Assembly: GCF_000731095.1 (NCBI RefSeq)
Contig: NZ_JMTZ01000044.1
Location: forward strand, 1-64,000
Direction: 5' to 3'
From: Lysobacter antibioticus
Lineage (GTDB): Bacteria > Pseudomonadota > Gammaproteobacteria > Xanthomonadales > Xanthomonadaceae
Length of the DNA stretch: 64,000 nt
Notes under the pieces: model-generated
Told to the model about the DNA's origin: nothing
Database searches by the model: none
The model's input: only the letters and a program-made list of their open reading frames with translations
Program-made: the position numbers and the translations under genes
Shown: piece by piece, positions 24,674 to 33,798 of the stretch
How the letters are laid out: every line of letters begins with the position of its first letter
How positions within the stretch are numbered: the first letter of the stretch is position 1

Positions 24674-26571
24674 GCCGGCATCACGTGATCGAACTGCATG
24701 AGATAGAGCTCCGCGGTGCGTCGAGCCGTGGCGATGATGGCACGGGCGCCTTCGCCGTCGGCGTCGTGTTCGAGCACGATCTCGATCGCCCGCAGCCAGC
24801 GGGCCAGATGGTGCTCGTCGTTGCTGCCATGGTATTCGAGGAAACGGAAGGCGTCGGCCGGCAGGGACAGGCTGGCCTTCATCAGCGGCAACAGGGCCGG
24901 GATGATGCGCTGGCCGGTGCCTTCGATGATGTAGATCGCGCCGAGCAGGCCGAGCGGATTCGGCGTCGCCGCCAAGGCGTGCAGGTAGCTGTTGAGCGCT
25001 TCGCCGCCCGGGTTGCGGCGCAGGGCGTCGATGTCGGCGACGGCGCCGCCGGCCTTGCGGTAGTCCTCGTACAGGATCATGTAGTCGTCCTGTTCGTCGC
25101 CGGCATGGGTTTCGATCAGGGCGCTGAGCTCGGTGTACGGCGCCTGCACCGCGGCCGCGCCTTCGCGCATCCATTTGCTGCCTTCGCGGACCTGCGGGAT
25201 CCAGTGCTGCATCCACTGCACGTAATCGGCGGTGGCGAAGCGGCGCTCGCGCAGCTTGCGGATCACCGGTGTGCGCCAGGCGCGCGATCGGTAGTCGTGC
25301 CAGATCGTCGCCAACTCGCCAAGCAGATGACGCAGGGCCGCGGGCGCGTCGGCCGGGTCGTGCGGCGGCGCGATCAGCTCGGGATCGTGCGCTGCGGCGA
25401 CGGCCGGAGTCGTCGTGGGCACGGACGCGGAAGCGATCAGCGGCGCATCGGCGGCTTCGACTTCGATCAGCACGAAGGCGACGGTGAAGCGGCCGGACTC
25501 CGGAATGAAGCACAGGATGCGTTCGCCCGGCTGCAAGGTGCGGGTGCGCAGGAACTCGTCGAGCATGATGAAGATCGACGCCGCGCCGGTGTTGCCGCGC
25601 GAGGTCAGGTTGCTATACCAACGTTCGCGCGGAATCTCCAAGCCGGCCTTGCACATCAGCTCGTCGACCACCGGGGCGAAGCGCTCGGACGAGTAATGGC
25701 AGAGGAAGTGATCGATCTTGGCCGGGTCGAACCAACCGGCGTGGGCCAGCTTGGCGTACTCGTGCACGCCGACGTCGAACAGATGCGGCAGCAGGCGGAT
25801 GTCCTGGCGCAAGAACAGCGCGCCGTCGGCTTCGGCGGCCTGCCAGGAGTCGTAATCGAGATGGCTGCGGGTGCGATCAGGCGTCAGGCCCAGTTGCATG
25901 CAGACCGGGTAATCGCCGGAGAACGAACGCTGATGGATGAAGCGCAACCGCAGGCGCAGGCCGTCGCGCGGCTTCGGTGCCGAACTCAGCTGCAGGGCGC
26001 CGGCGCCGTCGGACAGCATCCAGCGCAGGAAGTGCGCGTCGAAATCGGCGTTGTAGTCGCGCGCGGCATAGCGCGAACGCTTGAACAAGCGCGACGGCAT
26101 TTCTGCCGCCGCGACCAGGGCGCGCTGGTGCGAACCCAGTTCGACCGCCGATGCCGCGCTTTCCCAGGCGCCGACGCCGGAGGCGCAGATGCCGTGCGCG
26201 GACAGGGTCTGCATCGGCGGCGCGGCCAGTTCGCCCTGCACCATGCAGGCGAAGCCCGGCATCAGCGCATCGCCGCCGGAGGTGCCGCAGGCGAGCAGGC
26301 CGATGCCGTCGAGCGGGGTGTCCGTGCTGGCCAGACACTGCCGGATCGCCGATGCGGCCATGTCGGCGCAGGAGTGCACGGTGCGGCCCTCGGCATCGAC
26401 CGCGTAATGACGCGTCAGGATGCCGTTCTCGGCCAGGATCCGGCGTTTGATCCGGTCGGACAGCTTGCTCAGCGGCGCGATGTAGGCATCCATCGCTGCG
26501 TTGTCGACGGGCGCGCCGGGCAGGAAGCGGCCGCTGCCCTCGATGAAAGTGCGTTCGAAACGGGTGGGCAT
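24670..26571 (-). CDS. StlD/DarB-type ketosynthase fused to a heme-oxygenase-like oxidase domain
   Basis: 633 residues. The N-terminal 380 form a KAS III-like ketosynthase with the Cys-His-Asn triad: SAHGICASGVGAW (Cys), KIDHFLCHYSSE (His) and RGNTGAASIFIML (Asn). The N-terminus (FIEGSGRFLPGAPVDNAAMD) is like the StlD/DarB group, which condenses beta-ketoacyl units for dialkylresorcinols and related lipids. The C-terminal 230 residues form a helical heme-oxygenase-like domain (iron-containing redox enzyme family), with candidate iron ligands in LYEDYRKAGG, IYIIEGTGQRIIP and HGSNDEHHLARW; relatives such as UndA oxidatively decarboxylate fatty acids. The fusion implies condensation and oxidation of one lipid. 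Start and stop overlap both neighbours. Confidence 0.85.
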   Translation of the reverse strand: MPTRFERTFIEGSGRFLPGAPVDNAAMDAYIAPLSKLSDRIKRRILAENGILTRHYAVDAEGRTVHSCADMAASAIRQCLASTDTPLDGIGLLACGTSGGDALMPGFACMVQGELAAPPMQTLSAHGICASGVGAWESAASAVELGSHQRALVAAAEMPSRLFKRSRYAARDYNADFDAHFLRWMLSDGAGALQLSSAPKPRDGLRLRLRFIHQRSFSGDYPVCMQLGLTPDRTRSHLDYDSWQAAEADGALFLRQDIRLLPHLFDVGVHEYAKLAHAGWFDPAKIDHFLCHYSSERFAPVVDELMCKAGLEIPRERWYSNLTSRGNTGAASIFIMLDEFLRTRTLQPGERILCFIPESGRFTVAFVLIEVEAADAPLIASASVPTTTPAVAAAHDPELIAPPHDPADAPAALRHLLGELATIWHDYRSRAWRTPVIRKLRERRFATADYVQWMQHWIPQVREGSKWMREGAAAVQAPYTELSALIETHAGDEQDDYMILYEDYRKAGGAVADIDALRRNPGGEALNSYLHALAATPNPLGLLGAIYIIEGTGQRIIPALLPLMKASLSLPADAFRFLEYHGSNDEHHLARWLRAIEIVLEHDADGEGARAIIATARRTAELYLMQFDHVMPA

Positions 26572-27566
26572 CAACAATCCTTGGCAGTGGTTACAGGCCC
26601 GTCGACGGCCGCGCAGGTATCGGCCGGGCGCAAGGAGCGCGAGCGATACTGCGGCAGGAACGGGCCCAGGACGAATACGCGCCAGGCGTAGCCGGCGAAG
26701 CTGGCTTCGAGCAGGCGTGGGTCGATCAAAGGGCGGTAACGGTGGTGCAGCCGCGGCAGTTCGGACCAGTGCGCGCGGCCGTGTTCGTGGTGGGCGGTGT
26801 GCAAGCCGATATTGAACAGCAGCGGGTTGAGCCAGCCCTCGAAATTGCGCGCGTAGCCGAACCGCGCCGCATCGTCGGCGTGGGCATGTTGCAGGTAGTT
26901 GGCCGAGAGCAGCCAGTGCAGGCCCAGCAATTGCGGCAGGATCACCAGCGCCAGCGCCTTGCCGGGGTCGATGGCCAACAGCGCGGCCCACGAACCCAGC
27001 CAGGCCGCGTACTGCAGCAGATACCAGCGATAGGCCCCGGGCGCGCGCCGGCGCACGCCGCGCAGCCAATCGAACAGGAAGGGATAGATCACCGCGATCG
27101 CCTGCAGCGGATGCAGCAGCCAGCCGAGCGCGTGATTGTGGTCGCCGAAGCGCCAGGTGCGGGCGACGTCGCCCGGGCCGTGGCGGTGGCGATGGTGGTT
27201 GCGGTTGTGCGCGGGATGGAAGACGAAGGTCGGGTGACCTTGCAGCACGGTGATCAGCAGATCGGTGCAGCGATTGCGCCAGCGCCCGCGCCACATCGGC
27301 AGGTGCGCATGGTTGTGGTGGATCACGCTGACCGCGATCGCCAGGTACAGCATCAGCGCATACAGGGGCAGGCTGAAACCGTGCCGCCACTGCCACAGCG
27401 CCAACAGCGGCTGCGCGATCAGATAGGCCAGGCTTTGCAGGTCGCGGCGATGGCGCAGTGCGCCGATGCCGGGACCTGTCGCGCTGGAGCGCGCCTCCTC
27501 AGGGCCGGCCTCGTCGGGACGGGCCTGGTGGAGGCCTGCTTCATCGCGGGCCGCGCCGTCGCTCAT
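26571..27566 (-). CDS. membrane fatty acid desaturase
   Basis: 331 residues. The three His boxes of membrane diiron desaturases are present: HHNHAH, HNRNHHRHRH and HTAHHEHGRAHW, among hydrophobic helices (YALMLYLAIAVSVI, LVILPQLLGLHWLL). Such enzymes introduce double bonds, or hydroxyls, into fatty acyl chains in the membrane. The N-terminal 35 residues are a charged extension. The ATG overlaps the previous stop by 4 bases (ATGA, 27563-27566) and its stop overlaps the next start (TGATG at 26571), placing it firmly inside the lipid operon. Confidence 0.88.
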   Translation of the reverse strand: MSDGAARDEAGLHQARPDEAGPEEARSSATGPGIGALRHRRDLQSLAYLIAQPLLALWQWRHGFSLPLYALMLYLAIAVSVIHHNHAHLPMWRGRWRNRCTDLLITVLQGHPTFVFHPAHNRNHHRHRHGPGDVARTWRFGDHNHALGWLLHPLQAIAVIYPFLFDWLRGVRRRAPGAYRWYLLQYAAWLGSWAALLAIDPGKALALVILPQLLGLHWLLSANYLQHAHADDAARFGYARNFEGWLNPLLFNIGLHTAHHEHGRAHWSELPRLHHRYRPLIDPRLLEASFAGYAWRVFVLGPFLPQYRSRSLRPADTCAAVDGPVTTAKDC

Positions 27567-28330
27567 GCCGCGCCGTCCGTGCGGGTTCGCGCCGCAGGGC
27601 GGGCGTCTTCGGCGGCGGGGTCGATCACCGTGCCGGCCCAGCGGTCGAACACTTCCAGCAGGAAGCCGTAGTTGCCGTTGTAGCGCGCGTGGTGCAAATG
27701 ATGGCGGCGGCTGGCGCCGCGCCATCCGCGCGCCGGCGCGGTGCGGCTGGCTTCGTAGTTGCTGTGGCCGAGGTTGTTGAGGGCGATGCTGAGCACCGGC
27801 AGGCTGGCCAGCGCGATGAAGCTGAAATCGTGCAGCAGCATCGGGATCAGCGGCACGCTGCCGAGCATCACCGCCTCGACCGGGTGGAAGGCGTAAGTCG
27901 AGAACGGCGTGGCGACGTGCGAGCGGTGGTGCATGCCGTGGAAACGGCGCAGCCAACTCGTGTGCAGGGCGCGGTGGTTGAGATAGAAGTGCAGCTCGTT
28001 CCACAGGAACAACACGGCGATTTCGAGCAGCACGCGCCAGGCCGGCGGGTCGACCGCGAACCGCGCCCAGCCCAGGCGCAGCATGCCCCAGGGCACGACC
28101 AGGCCGAGGCCGAAGATCAGGATCGAGACGGCCGAGGCGCCGAACTCGCGGCGCAACTGGCCGGGCGGCAACGGGCGGGTGTCCAGGCGGCGGCCGTAGC
28201 CGAGCGCCGGCAGCAGGGTGTGGGTCAGCCACCAGTTCAGGCCGCCGCTCAGCAGATACAGCGCGGCGAAATACAACACGCCCACGACCATCACTTCGAT
28301 GGCGCTCAGCGAGACGAACCAATGACCCAC
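27563..28330 (-). CDS. sterol desaturase / fatty acid hydroxylase family protein
   Basis: 255 residues from a GTG at 28330, chosen because AGGAG lies six bases upstream; the frame is open to 28369. His boxes of the fatty acid hydroxylase superfamily are intact: HFYLNHRALH, HGMHHRSH and HHLHHARYNGNYG. Hydrophobic helices (VMVVGVLYFAALYLLSGGL, SAVSILIFGLGLVVPWGML) anchor it in the inner membrane. Bacterial members hydroxylate or desaturate lipid alkyl chains. It is the first gene of a four-gene operon whose genes all overlap. The promoter should be between 28330 and the convergent end of the zeta effector at 28547. Confidence 0.88.
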   Translation of the reverse strand: MGHWFVSLSAIEVMVVGVLYFAALYLLSGGLNWWLTHTLLPALGYGRRLDTRPLPPGQLRREFGASAVSILIFGLGLVVPWGMLRLGWARFAVDPPAWRVLLEIAVLFLWNELHFYLNHRALHTSWLRRFHGMHHRSHVATPFSTYAFHPVEAVMLGSVPLIPMLLHDFSFIALASLPVLSIALNNLGHSNYEASRTAPARGWRGASRRHHLHHARYNGNYGFLLEVFDRWAGTVIDPAAEDARPAARTRTDGAA

Positions 28331-28546
28331 GTGCGGCTCCTGCCGATTACTCCTGCCGATAGCTTGCACTATCCGGCGGCGCCAACCCAGTGCGAGGCGA
28401 CTGGGCAGGCCGTGTTTGGATGACTCGATCGGGTGGCTCGCGAAGCGGGGCGAGGCTCCCGGCGCGACCGCCCGGGCATCGCCGGAACGCGCTATCGCGC
28501 CGCGACGGCCGCCGATCGCAGCCGCCGCCTGTCGCTGCGTGCCTCG

Positions 28547-31500
28547 TCACTGCATGCGCGCGGCCCGCCCGGGTTCGTCCTGGGCCTTCTGCGTCGACTC
28601 CTGCGCCAAGCGCTCGTCGCGCTGTTGGTTGAACGACTGCGTCTCGCGCAGGGTGTCCTGCATCGCCGGCGCCTGTTCGGCCACCGATACGCCGGCATGG
28701 AAACCGGGGATGGTGCCCGCGACCCACAGCTTGCCGTCGACCACGGCCGCCTTGTCGATGCGGTCCGCATCCGGAATGCCGTTGCGCTTGGCTTCCAGCA
28801 TCGCCTTCGCCACGGTTTCGTCCGGCACGTCCGCCGGCACGCCGACGCGGATTTTGGCGAACATCGCCTGGTCGTTGGGCGTCAGCCGCGACAGGCTGAA
28901 GAGCGGCTCGGGCTGGGCCGTCATCGGCGCCGGCTCTCGTGCGGATTCTCGCAGGGGCTCTCGCGTAGGCGCGGTGGCTGCGGTTTCGGCGGTGCGTGGC
29001 GATGCGGTCCGCTCCGCAGCCGGGGCGAACGCATCGGCCTGCTGCGCAGGCTCGTGCGAACGAGCCGGTGCTTGCGCTTGCGGCTGTTCGTCGCGAGCGA
29101 GGTTGGCGGTCTCGCGCGCCGGAGGCTGTTGCGCTTCATCGGCCTGCGGCCGCGGCGCGGCCCGCTCGTCCTGTGCAATGAACTCGGTCGGCTGTGGGCG
29201 TTCGGCAGGCTGCGCGGTTCGAGCACCTTCTTCATTCGCCGGCGCACGAGAACCGAATTCGCGCGTTGCCTGCGAAGGCGCCTCGTCGTCCCGCCGGGCG
29301 ACGGCGGTCGGGCGTTCCGGCGCGGCGTCCGATTCCGGCAGGGCCGGCGTGCGGGCCTGCGCCTGCGATGGGTTCTGCCCGGCGGTCTTGCTCGATTCGA
29401 TCCGCGCATGTTGCGCCGCCGACATCGCCTGCTGCGTAGTCGGGTCGGCCATGCCGGTGTCGGCGAGGCCCTGGTCGCGCTGGAACTGACGCAGGGCCTG
29501 TTCGGTGGCCGCATCGTATTCGCCGTTCTGAGCCAGCGGCTCGCCATCGGCGCCGCGATAACCGACGCGATGCAGGCGGTATTGCAACAGCTCCACCTCT
29601 TGCCCGCGGTCGCCGGGGCGAAGCACGTCGTCCTGTTTGTTCGCTGCGGAGCTGGTTACCGCCGCAGGAGCGACGGTGGCCGGCTGCGCGGAATCGGGTT
29701 GGACGACCGCAGGTTGGATGGCGGCGGGCTGGTTGGCGGCGGGCTGGGCAGGAGCGGCTTCGGCAGGAGTGGCTTCGATCGAAGCGCCCGGCACGAAAGC
29801 GGTCGGCGCTGCCGCCGGCTCGGATGCGCGCAGCGGTACCTCGGCCTGGGGCGATTCGGGTTGGCGCGACTCGGCGGCAACCGTTTTGGCCTGGGCTGCG
29901 GCTTCCGCTTGGGGGCGCTCGGGTTCCGGGACGGCTTCGGCGATCGGTGCGGGCGCCGCGACCGTGGGCGCGGGTGATGGTGTGGGCGCCGCTGTGGGCT
30001 CGGCTTCTCGGCGCAAATCCGACGGCGGAGCCGGCGCGCCGGTCGTACGCACGGGTTGCGCATCATCGAGCGCCGGAACCGACGGCGCGAGTTCGGGCGA
30101 GGCAGTCGCCACCGCGGCCTGTTGCGCCGCCTGCTGCACCTCGTCGCGCGACAGCCCCTGCCGGTTGGCTTCGCGCTCGGCCTGTTGATGGGCCTCGCGT
30201 TGCTGCGGCGACAGCGCGGCGACGCGCAGTTCCGGGGTGTCGGGAATCGGGGCGGCGCGTTCGCGTCGTGCCGCCACTGCTTGTTGGATGTCCTCAGTGC
30301 TCGTGACCGCGACGATCTGGACCACGCCATTGTCGCGACGCAGATGGGCGAGCGGGCTGTCGATGTCGTAGCCGCCGTTCGGGCTGCGCTCCACGTGCAG
30401 GGAGCTGGCATGCGGGTCGATGCCGTGGGCCTCCCGTGTGCGCTGCAAGGCCTCCATCACCGCGTCCAAGCGCTCCGGATTCGGCTTGATGCCGAGCGCG
30501 GCATAGGTGGACATCACGTTGGCGCGATCCTTTTCGTCCAACGACGGCGCCTGCCACTGCGGAATCGTCAAAAGATGCCGATCGTGCTGCACGAGTTGCG
30601 TCTGCAATTCGGCGCGCGTGATGTCGAGTTCCCGTTGCAGATTACCCGAGGCCGGGCGGCCGGCGGTCAGGCCGTCTTGGCGCTGCCACTGGCCCTCGTT
30701 ATCGCGGCGGTACTGGTGGCCATCCGAGGCCTGCAGGCTGTTCGGCTCGGCGAGCGCTGCCAGCACCGGCTCCGGCATCGGTCCGAACGCATCCCAACCG
30801 TTGCGGCGATAGGCCTGTTCGTATCGGGCGGCGATCGGTGCCGGGCCGCTGGCGATGTTTTCGCGGACCACTTGCTCCGACATGCGGTCCAGTTCCGCGG
30901 CGCGTTCGGGCGAGGCCTTTTCCGGGTTGACCAGCGGGTGGCCGCGGTCGGTGCGCGCGATCACCACCTGGCGGACCCAGTCGCCGGTCTCCGCATTACG
31001 CTGCCAGTCGGCCTGGGCGAAGCTGTGTTTGTCGGTCTCGTTGGCCGGCAGGACGTAAGGATTGCGCGGCGACTCCAGTTTGCCCATCGCCAAGGCGCTG
31101 GACGAATTGCTGGCCAGATAGGTGAGTTCCCGCGCCTTGTCCGGCAAGGCGGCGAACGACTGCTTCTCGGCAATGGTGACGCCGTCGTCGCGCAGGTCGC
31201 CGGGCTCCTGCCTCAGCCATTGCTTGCCGTTGTACTTCCAATCGACGCCGTCGCGGTCGGTCTGGTTGTAGACCTGACGCTCGTCCCACCACTGGGCGAC
31301 CTTCTCGCCGACCTCGCTGCCGGCGATCGCGCCGACCGCCACGAACGCGATCGCGCCCGGCCCGGTTTCCCAGCCCACCGCGAGACCGGCCGCCGCGCCG
31401 CCGAGCCAACCGCCGGTGCCGCGCGCCGCGTAATGGGCGAACTGCGATTGCGCGGCGAGCGGATTGTCCTGCGCGAGCAAGGTGCCTATGCGGTCGCCGG

Positions 31501-32533
31501 TCTGCTTTGCGTCGTAAACGCTGGCGGCCACGCCGAGCGCGGAAGCGCCGGCGAGCACCGTCGCCTTGCGTATGCCGGGCCCCGATACGTCCGCGTTCGG
31601 CGCATGCGCCAGCGGTGCGCCGGGACGGACCAATTCGTCGATGGTGGCGGCGGCCTCGGCGCGTTGCGCACTGTGGGCCACCTTGCCGCGATCCGCCTGT
31701 TCGCGCAGCAGCGCTTCGGCGGTCGAGGCAGGAACCTTGTCGTTCTGGGCGATCGTGTTCGGCAGGTCGCGATGCCATTCGGCTTGCGCCTGCCAGGCGT
31801 TTCTCAAGCGTTCCGTCACCACAGGGTCTTGCAGGCGCGCATCGCGCGCTTCGCGCAATGCAACGCTGGGCGGTATCGCCGCAGTCCGGCTGTCGTAGAG
31901 TTCGGTACCGCTGCGGTCGAAAATGCGGACCGGGACATTCGTGGCGCCGCGCACTTTATCCAGATTGTCGGGCAGGTCCCGATACACGTCGTCGTGGAAA
32001 GCCAAAGGCACGTCACGGCCGACGCCTTCCGCATCAATCTTGTCTGTAAACCGCTGGTCGATACCCCATTCGCTTTCCAGTCGATGCGTCGCCATCGCGC
32101 GAACTTCGACTTCGTAGCCCGCGGCCTGCAACTCCTTAATCATCTCGGTCGCAGGCTTCGCATTTCCGAGTGTCGTATCAACGATGATGTTCTTGCGGCC
32201 CTCGATCGCTGCCTCGCGGAGTTCCCGTGCCCATTGGCCCGCGTCTGCATTGGTCTGCTGCGACCAGCCATAAGGGGAGGATTTCTGCCATTCCTCGGCC
32301 TTCAGATGATATTTGCGGAGTTCATCCGGATCAATTTGGACGACGTCGCCCTTGAACTCAAATGCTGCCGCTCGGCCCAATCCGCCTTTGCCAGCGCCCG
32401 GCTGCCCCGCCAAGACAATCGCCTTAGGTCTTTCTTGTGCAGTCGTTGAATTGAGGTTGCTTTCCGGGACGATTTTCTCGAGAAAGATGTGCTTGTGGAT
32501 CTCTTTATCCAGCTTGTCTGGGTTGCCGCTCAT
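28547..32533 (-). CDS. zeta-toxin effector with PG-binding domain and type IV effector-like tail
   Basis: 1328 residues. The N-terminal 300 residues form a zeta toxin kinase: Walker A GQPGAGKGG (43-51), IDPDELRKYH (Asp68/Asp70) and NIIVDTTLGNAKPATEMIKE, matching PezT/zeta. These toxins phosphorylate UDP-GlcNAc and block cell-wall synthesis. The middle holds a Gly/Ala-rich hydrophobic region and Gln-rich helices; a Pro/Ala-rich linker (about 790-960) leads to a peptidoglycan-binding domain (965-1043). The last 120 residues (FSLSRLTPNDQAMFAKIRVG, RIDKAAVVDGKLWVAG, then Gln-rich) resemble the XVIPCD delivery domain of Xanthomonadales type IV effectors. Three probable immunity genes stand upstream; the nearest ends 12 bases before the ATG, and AAGGATG precedes the start. 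Confidence 0.83.
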   Translation of the reverse strand: MSGNPDKLDKEIHKHIFLEKIVPESNLNSTTAQERPKAIVLAGQPGAGKGGLGRAAAFEFKGDVVQIDPDELRKYHLKAEEWQKSSPYGWSQQTNADAGQWARELREAAIEGRKNIIVDTTLGNAKPATEMIKELQAAGYEVEVRAMATHRLESEWGIDQRFTDKIDAEGVGRDVPLAFHDDVYRDLPDNLDKVRGATNVPVRIFDRSGTELYDSRTAAIPPSVALREARDARLQDPVVTERLRNAWQAQAEWHRDLPNTIAQNDKVPASTAEALLREQADRGKVAHSAQRAEAAATIDELVRPGAPLAHAPNADVSGPGIRKATVLAGASALGVAASVYDAKQTGDRIGTLLAQDNPLAAQSQFAHYAARGTGGWLGGAAAGLAVGWETGPGAIAFVAVGAIAGSEVGEKVAQWWDERQVYNQTDRDGVDWKYNGKQWLRQEPGDLRDDGVTIAEKQSFAALPDKARELTYLASNSSSALAMGKLESPRNPYVLPANETDKHSFAQADWQRNAETGDWVRQVVIARTDRGHPLVNPEKASPERAAELDRMSEQVVRENIASGPAPIAARYEQAYRRNGWDAFGPMPEPVLAALAEPNSLQASDGHQYRRDNEGQWQRQDGLTAGRPASGNLQRELDITRAELQTQLVQHDRHLLTIPQWQAPSLDEKDRANVMSTYAALGIKPNPERLDAVMEALQRTREAHGIDPHASSLHVERSPNGGYDIDSPLAHLRRDNGVVQIVAVTSTEDIQQAVAARRERAAPIPDTPELRVAALSPQQREAHQQAEREANRQGLSRDEVQQAAQQAAVATASPELAPSVPALDDAQPVRTTGAPAPPSDLRREAEPTAAPTPSPAPTVAAPAPIAEAVPEPERPQAEAAAQAKTVAAESRQPESPQAEVPLRASEPAAAPTAFVPGASIEATPAEAAPAQPAANQPAAIQPAVVQPDSAQPATVAPAAVTSSAANKQDDVLRPGDRGQEVELLQYRLHRVGYRGADGEPLAQNGEYDAATEQALRQFQRDQGLADTGMADPTTQQAMSAAQHARIESSKTAGQNPSQAQARTPALPESDAAPERPTAVARRDDEAPSQATREFGSRAPANEEGARTAQPAERPQPTEFIAQDERAAPRPQADEAQQPPARETANLARDEQPQAQAPARSHEPAQQADAFAPAAERTASPRTAETAATAPTREPLRESAREPAPMTAQPEPLFSLSRLTPNDQAMFAKIRVGVPADVPDETVAKAMLEAKRNGIPDADRIDKAAVVDGKLWVAGTIPGFHAGVSVAEQAPAMQDTLRETQSFNQQRDERLAQESTQKAQDEPGRAARMQ

Positions 32534-32545
32534 CAGAATGCATCC

Positions 32546-32881
32546 TTAACTCTGCTGGAAATAGTTCCAAAGCGCTTCGTCGGTGAGCCAGACATGCTTC
32601 CAGCTTGCCTGTGACATCAGTCGTCTCTTCTGCTCGGCTCGGGCAATCGCCTCTGCGTCTCCGCTAGCTTGTAATGCTTCATACTCTGCGTTGGCTTCAC
32701 GAATGAAGGTTTCCAAGCGGCCTTCGAGTGCCCAAATTGCCTGGTCGAACGGCATGAGAAGTACCCGGCCATCGTAAACGACGTTGTTCAGCACTTCCTG
32801 TAGCCGCTCGATATGCCCCGGATACTCGCTGAGCATTTCTCGTAATTTCTCGGGAACTGGTGGGGGTGAAATATTGGTCAT
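32546..32881 (-). CDS. probable immunity protein of the zeta effector, copy 3 (nearest)
   Basis: 111 residues, cytoplasmic, no signal peptide. It is a paralogue of the two genes upstream: shared pattern PPPVPEKLREMLSEYPGHIE, RLQ, W-ALEGRLETFIREA, and the end RLMSQASWKHVWLTDEALWN. Its ATG-to-stop frame ends 12 bases before the zeta effector start, so the two are co-transcribed and perhaps coupled. Small proteins encoded just before a toxin of this kind usually neutralise it; sequence likeness to known epsilon antitoxins is not apparent. Function is therefore inferred from position. Confidence 0.75.
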   Translation of the reverse strand: MTNISPPPVPEKLREMLSEYPGHIERLQEVLNNVVYDGRVLLMPFDQAIWALEGRLETFIREANAEYEALQASGDAEAIARAEQKRRLMSQASWKHVWLTDEALWNYFQQS

Positions 32882-32990
32882 GGCGGAACCCTTTCTAACG
32901 TTTAAACCAAGCTGGAATAGATTCGTGGGTTAAGTGCGGCACTGGTCGCGAAATGACAGGCTCTGAACTGGATGGGGTCTTCGGGGTGCT

Positions 32991-33356
32991 CTACGTCGGC
33001 TGAAAGTAGCTCCATAGCGCTTCGTCACCGATCCAGACGTGCTTCCAGCCCGCCTGCGACATCAATCGCTCCTTATCCTTAGCTCTGGCCACTGCACTCT
33101 CGTCCTTGCTTGCCTTTGCTGCTTCCCACTCGGCTCGAGCCTCCCGGAAAAACTCCTCTAGCTGGCCTTGTAGCATCCAAGTCACAATTTCGAACTTGGT
33201 GCTCACCGAAGGTGGTTCTTCCGCTACCTGATTAAGCGTCTTTTGCAGTCGCTCCAGGTGCTCTGGGTAGTCCTTGAGCATTTCCGTCAGCCGCTTGGGT
33301 ATAGGCGGCAGAAGTGAGTTATGGCGAGGGGAGAGAGGAGCAACGTCGTTCGTCAT
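32991..33356 (-). CDS. probable immunity protein of the zeta effector, copy 2
   Basis: 121 residues from the ATG at 33356, which has GGAAAG seven bases upstream; in-frame ATGs at 33362, 33371 and 33383 are alternatives. It is the closest relative of copy 3 at its C-terminus (RLMSQAGWKHVWIGDEALWS) and of copy 1 in the centre (LNQVAEEPPSV versus LNRVAEESKSV, then QLEEF). It lacks a signal peptide. The mosaic likeness suggests successive tandem duplication with recombination. A 109-base spacer separates it from copy 3. Confidence 0.72.
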   Translation of the reverse strand: MTNDVAPLSPRHNSLLPPIPKRLTEMLKDYPEHLERLQKTLNQVAEEPPSVSTKFEIVTWMLQGQLEEFFREARAEWEAAKASKDESAVARAKDKERLMSQAGWKHVWIGDEALWSYFQPT

Positions 33357-33447
33357 GGCCATACTTTCCATTCTGCAGGGCATTGTATCCGGGGGCTGGC
33401 CACGTACTCGGGGATTCTTCGGTCGTGAGAACTGCGCTTTCGGTTCA

Positions 33448-33798
33448 TTAGGAAGCGTCCTTGTTCTCTTCGAAGTAATCCCATAGATCATGCAGGCCCT
33501 TCATGCCTCCATTGCTCGATCTGGCCCTGAACATCAGGCTCTCCTGCTCCTTCGCCATGGCGATCATGCTGTCATTCTCGCCTTCGCGTGCGGCGCTAAG
33601 CTCGGCCTGTGCCTCGTGGATGAACTCTTCGAGTTGCCCTTCCAGCATCCAAATCGCAACTTCGAATTTCGGGCTGACCGATTTAGATTCTTCGGCTACT
33701 CGATTCAGTTGCTCCTGAAGTCGTTCGATATGCCCCGGGTAATCCTTGAGCATCTCGCGCAGCTTCTTAGGAACGGGCGGTGGCGAGAGTTCAGCCAT
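33448..33798 (-). CDS. probable immunity protein of the zeta effector, copy 1 (distal)
   Basis: 116 residues starting MAELSPPPVPKKLREMLKDY. It shares PGHIERLQEQLNRV and WMLEGQLEEFIHEAQAEL with the other copies, but its end (SSNGGMKGLHDLWDYFEENK) has diverged from the KHVW-DEALW-YFQ end common to copies 2 and 3. It is the first gene of the run, so the promoter should lie upstream of 33798. The divergent end may mean a changed specificity, for example against a variant toxin of another strain. Confidence 0.72.
   Translation of the reverse strand: MAELSPPPVPKKLREMLKDYPGHIERLQEQLNRVAEESKSVSPKFEVAIWMLEGQLEEFIHEAQAELSAAREGENDSMIAMAKEQESLMFRARSSNGGMKGLHDLWDYFEENKDAS

Noticed and set aside
24685-26691. 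Long plus-strand frame over the ketosynthase gene
   Set aside because: Antisense shadow; the minus-strand gene has conserved KAS III motifs.
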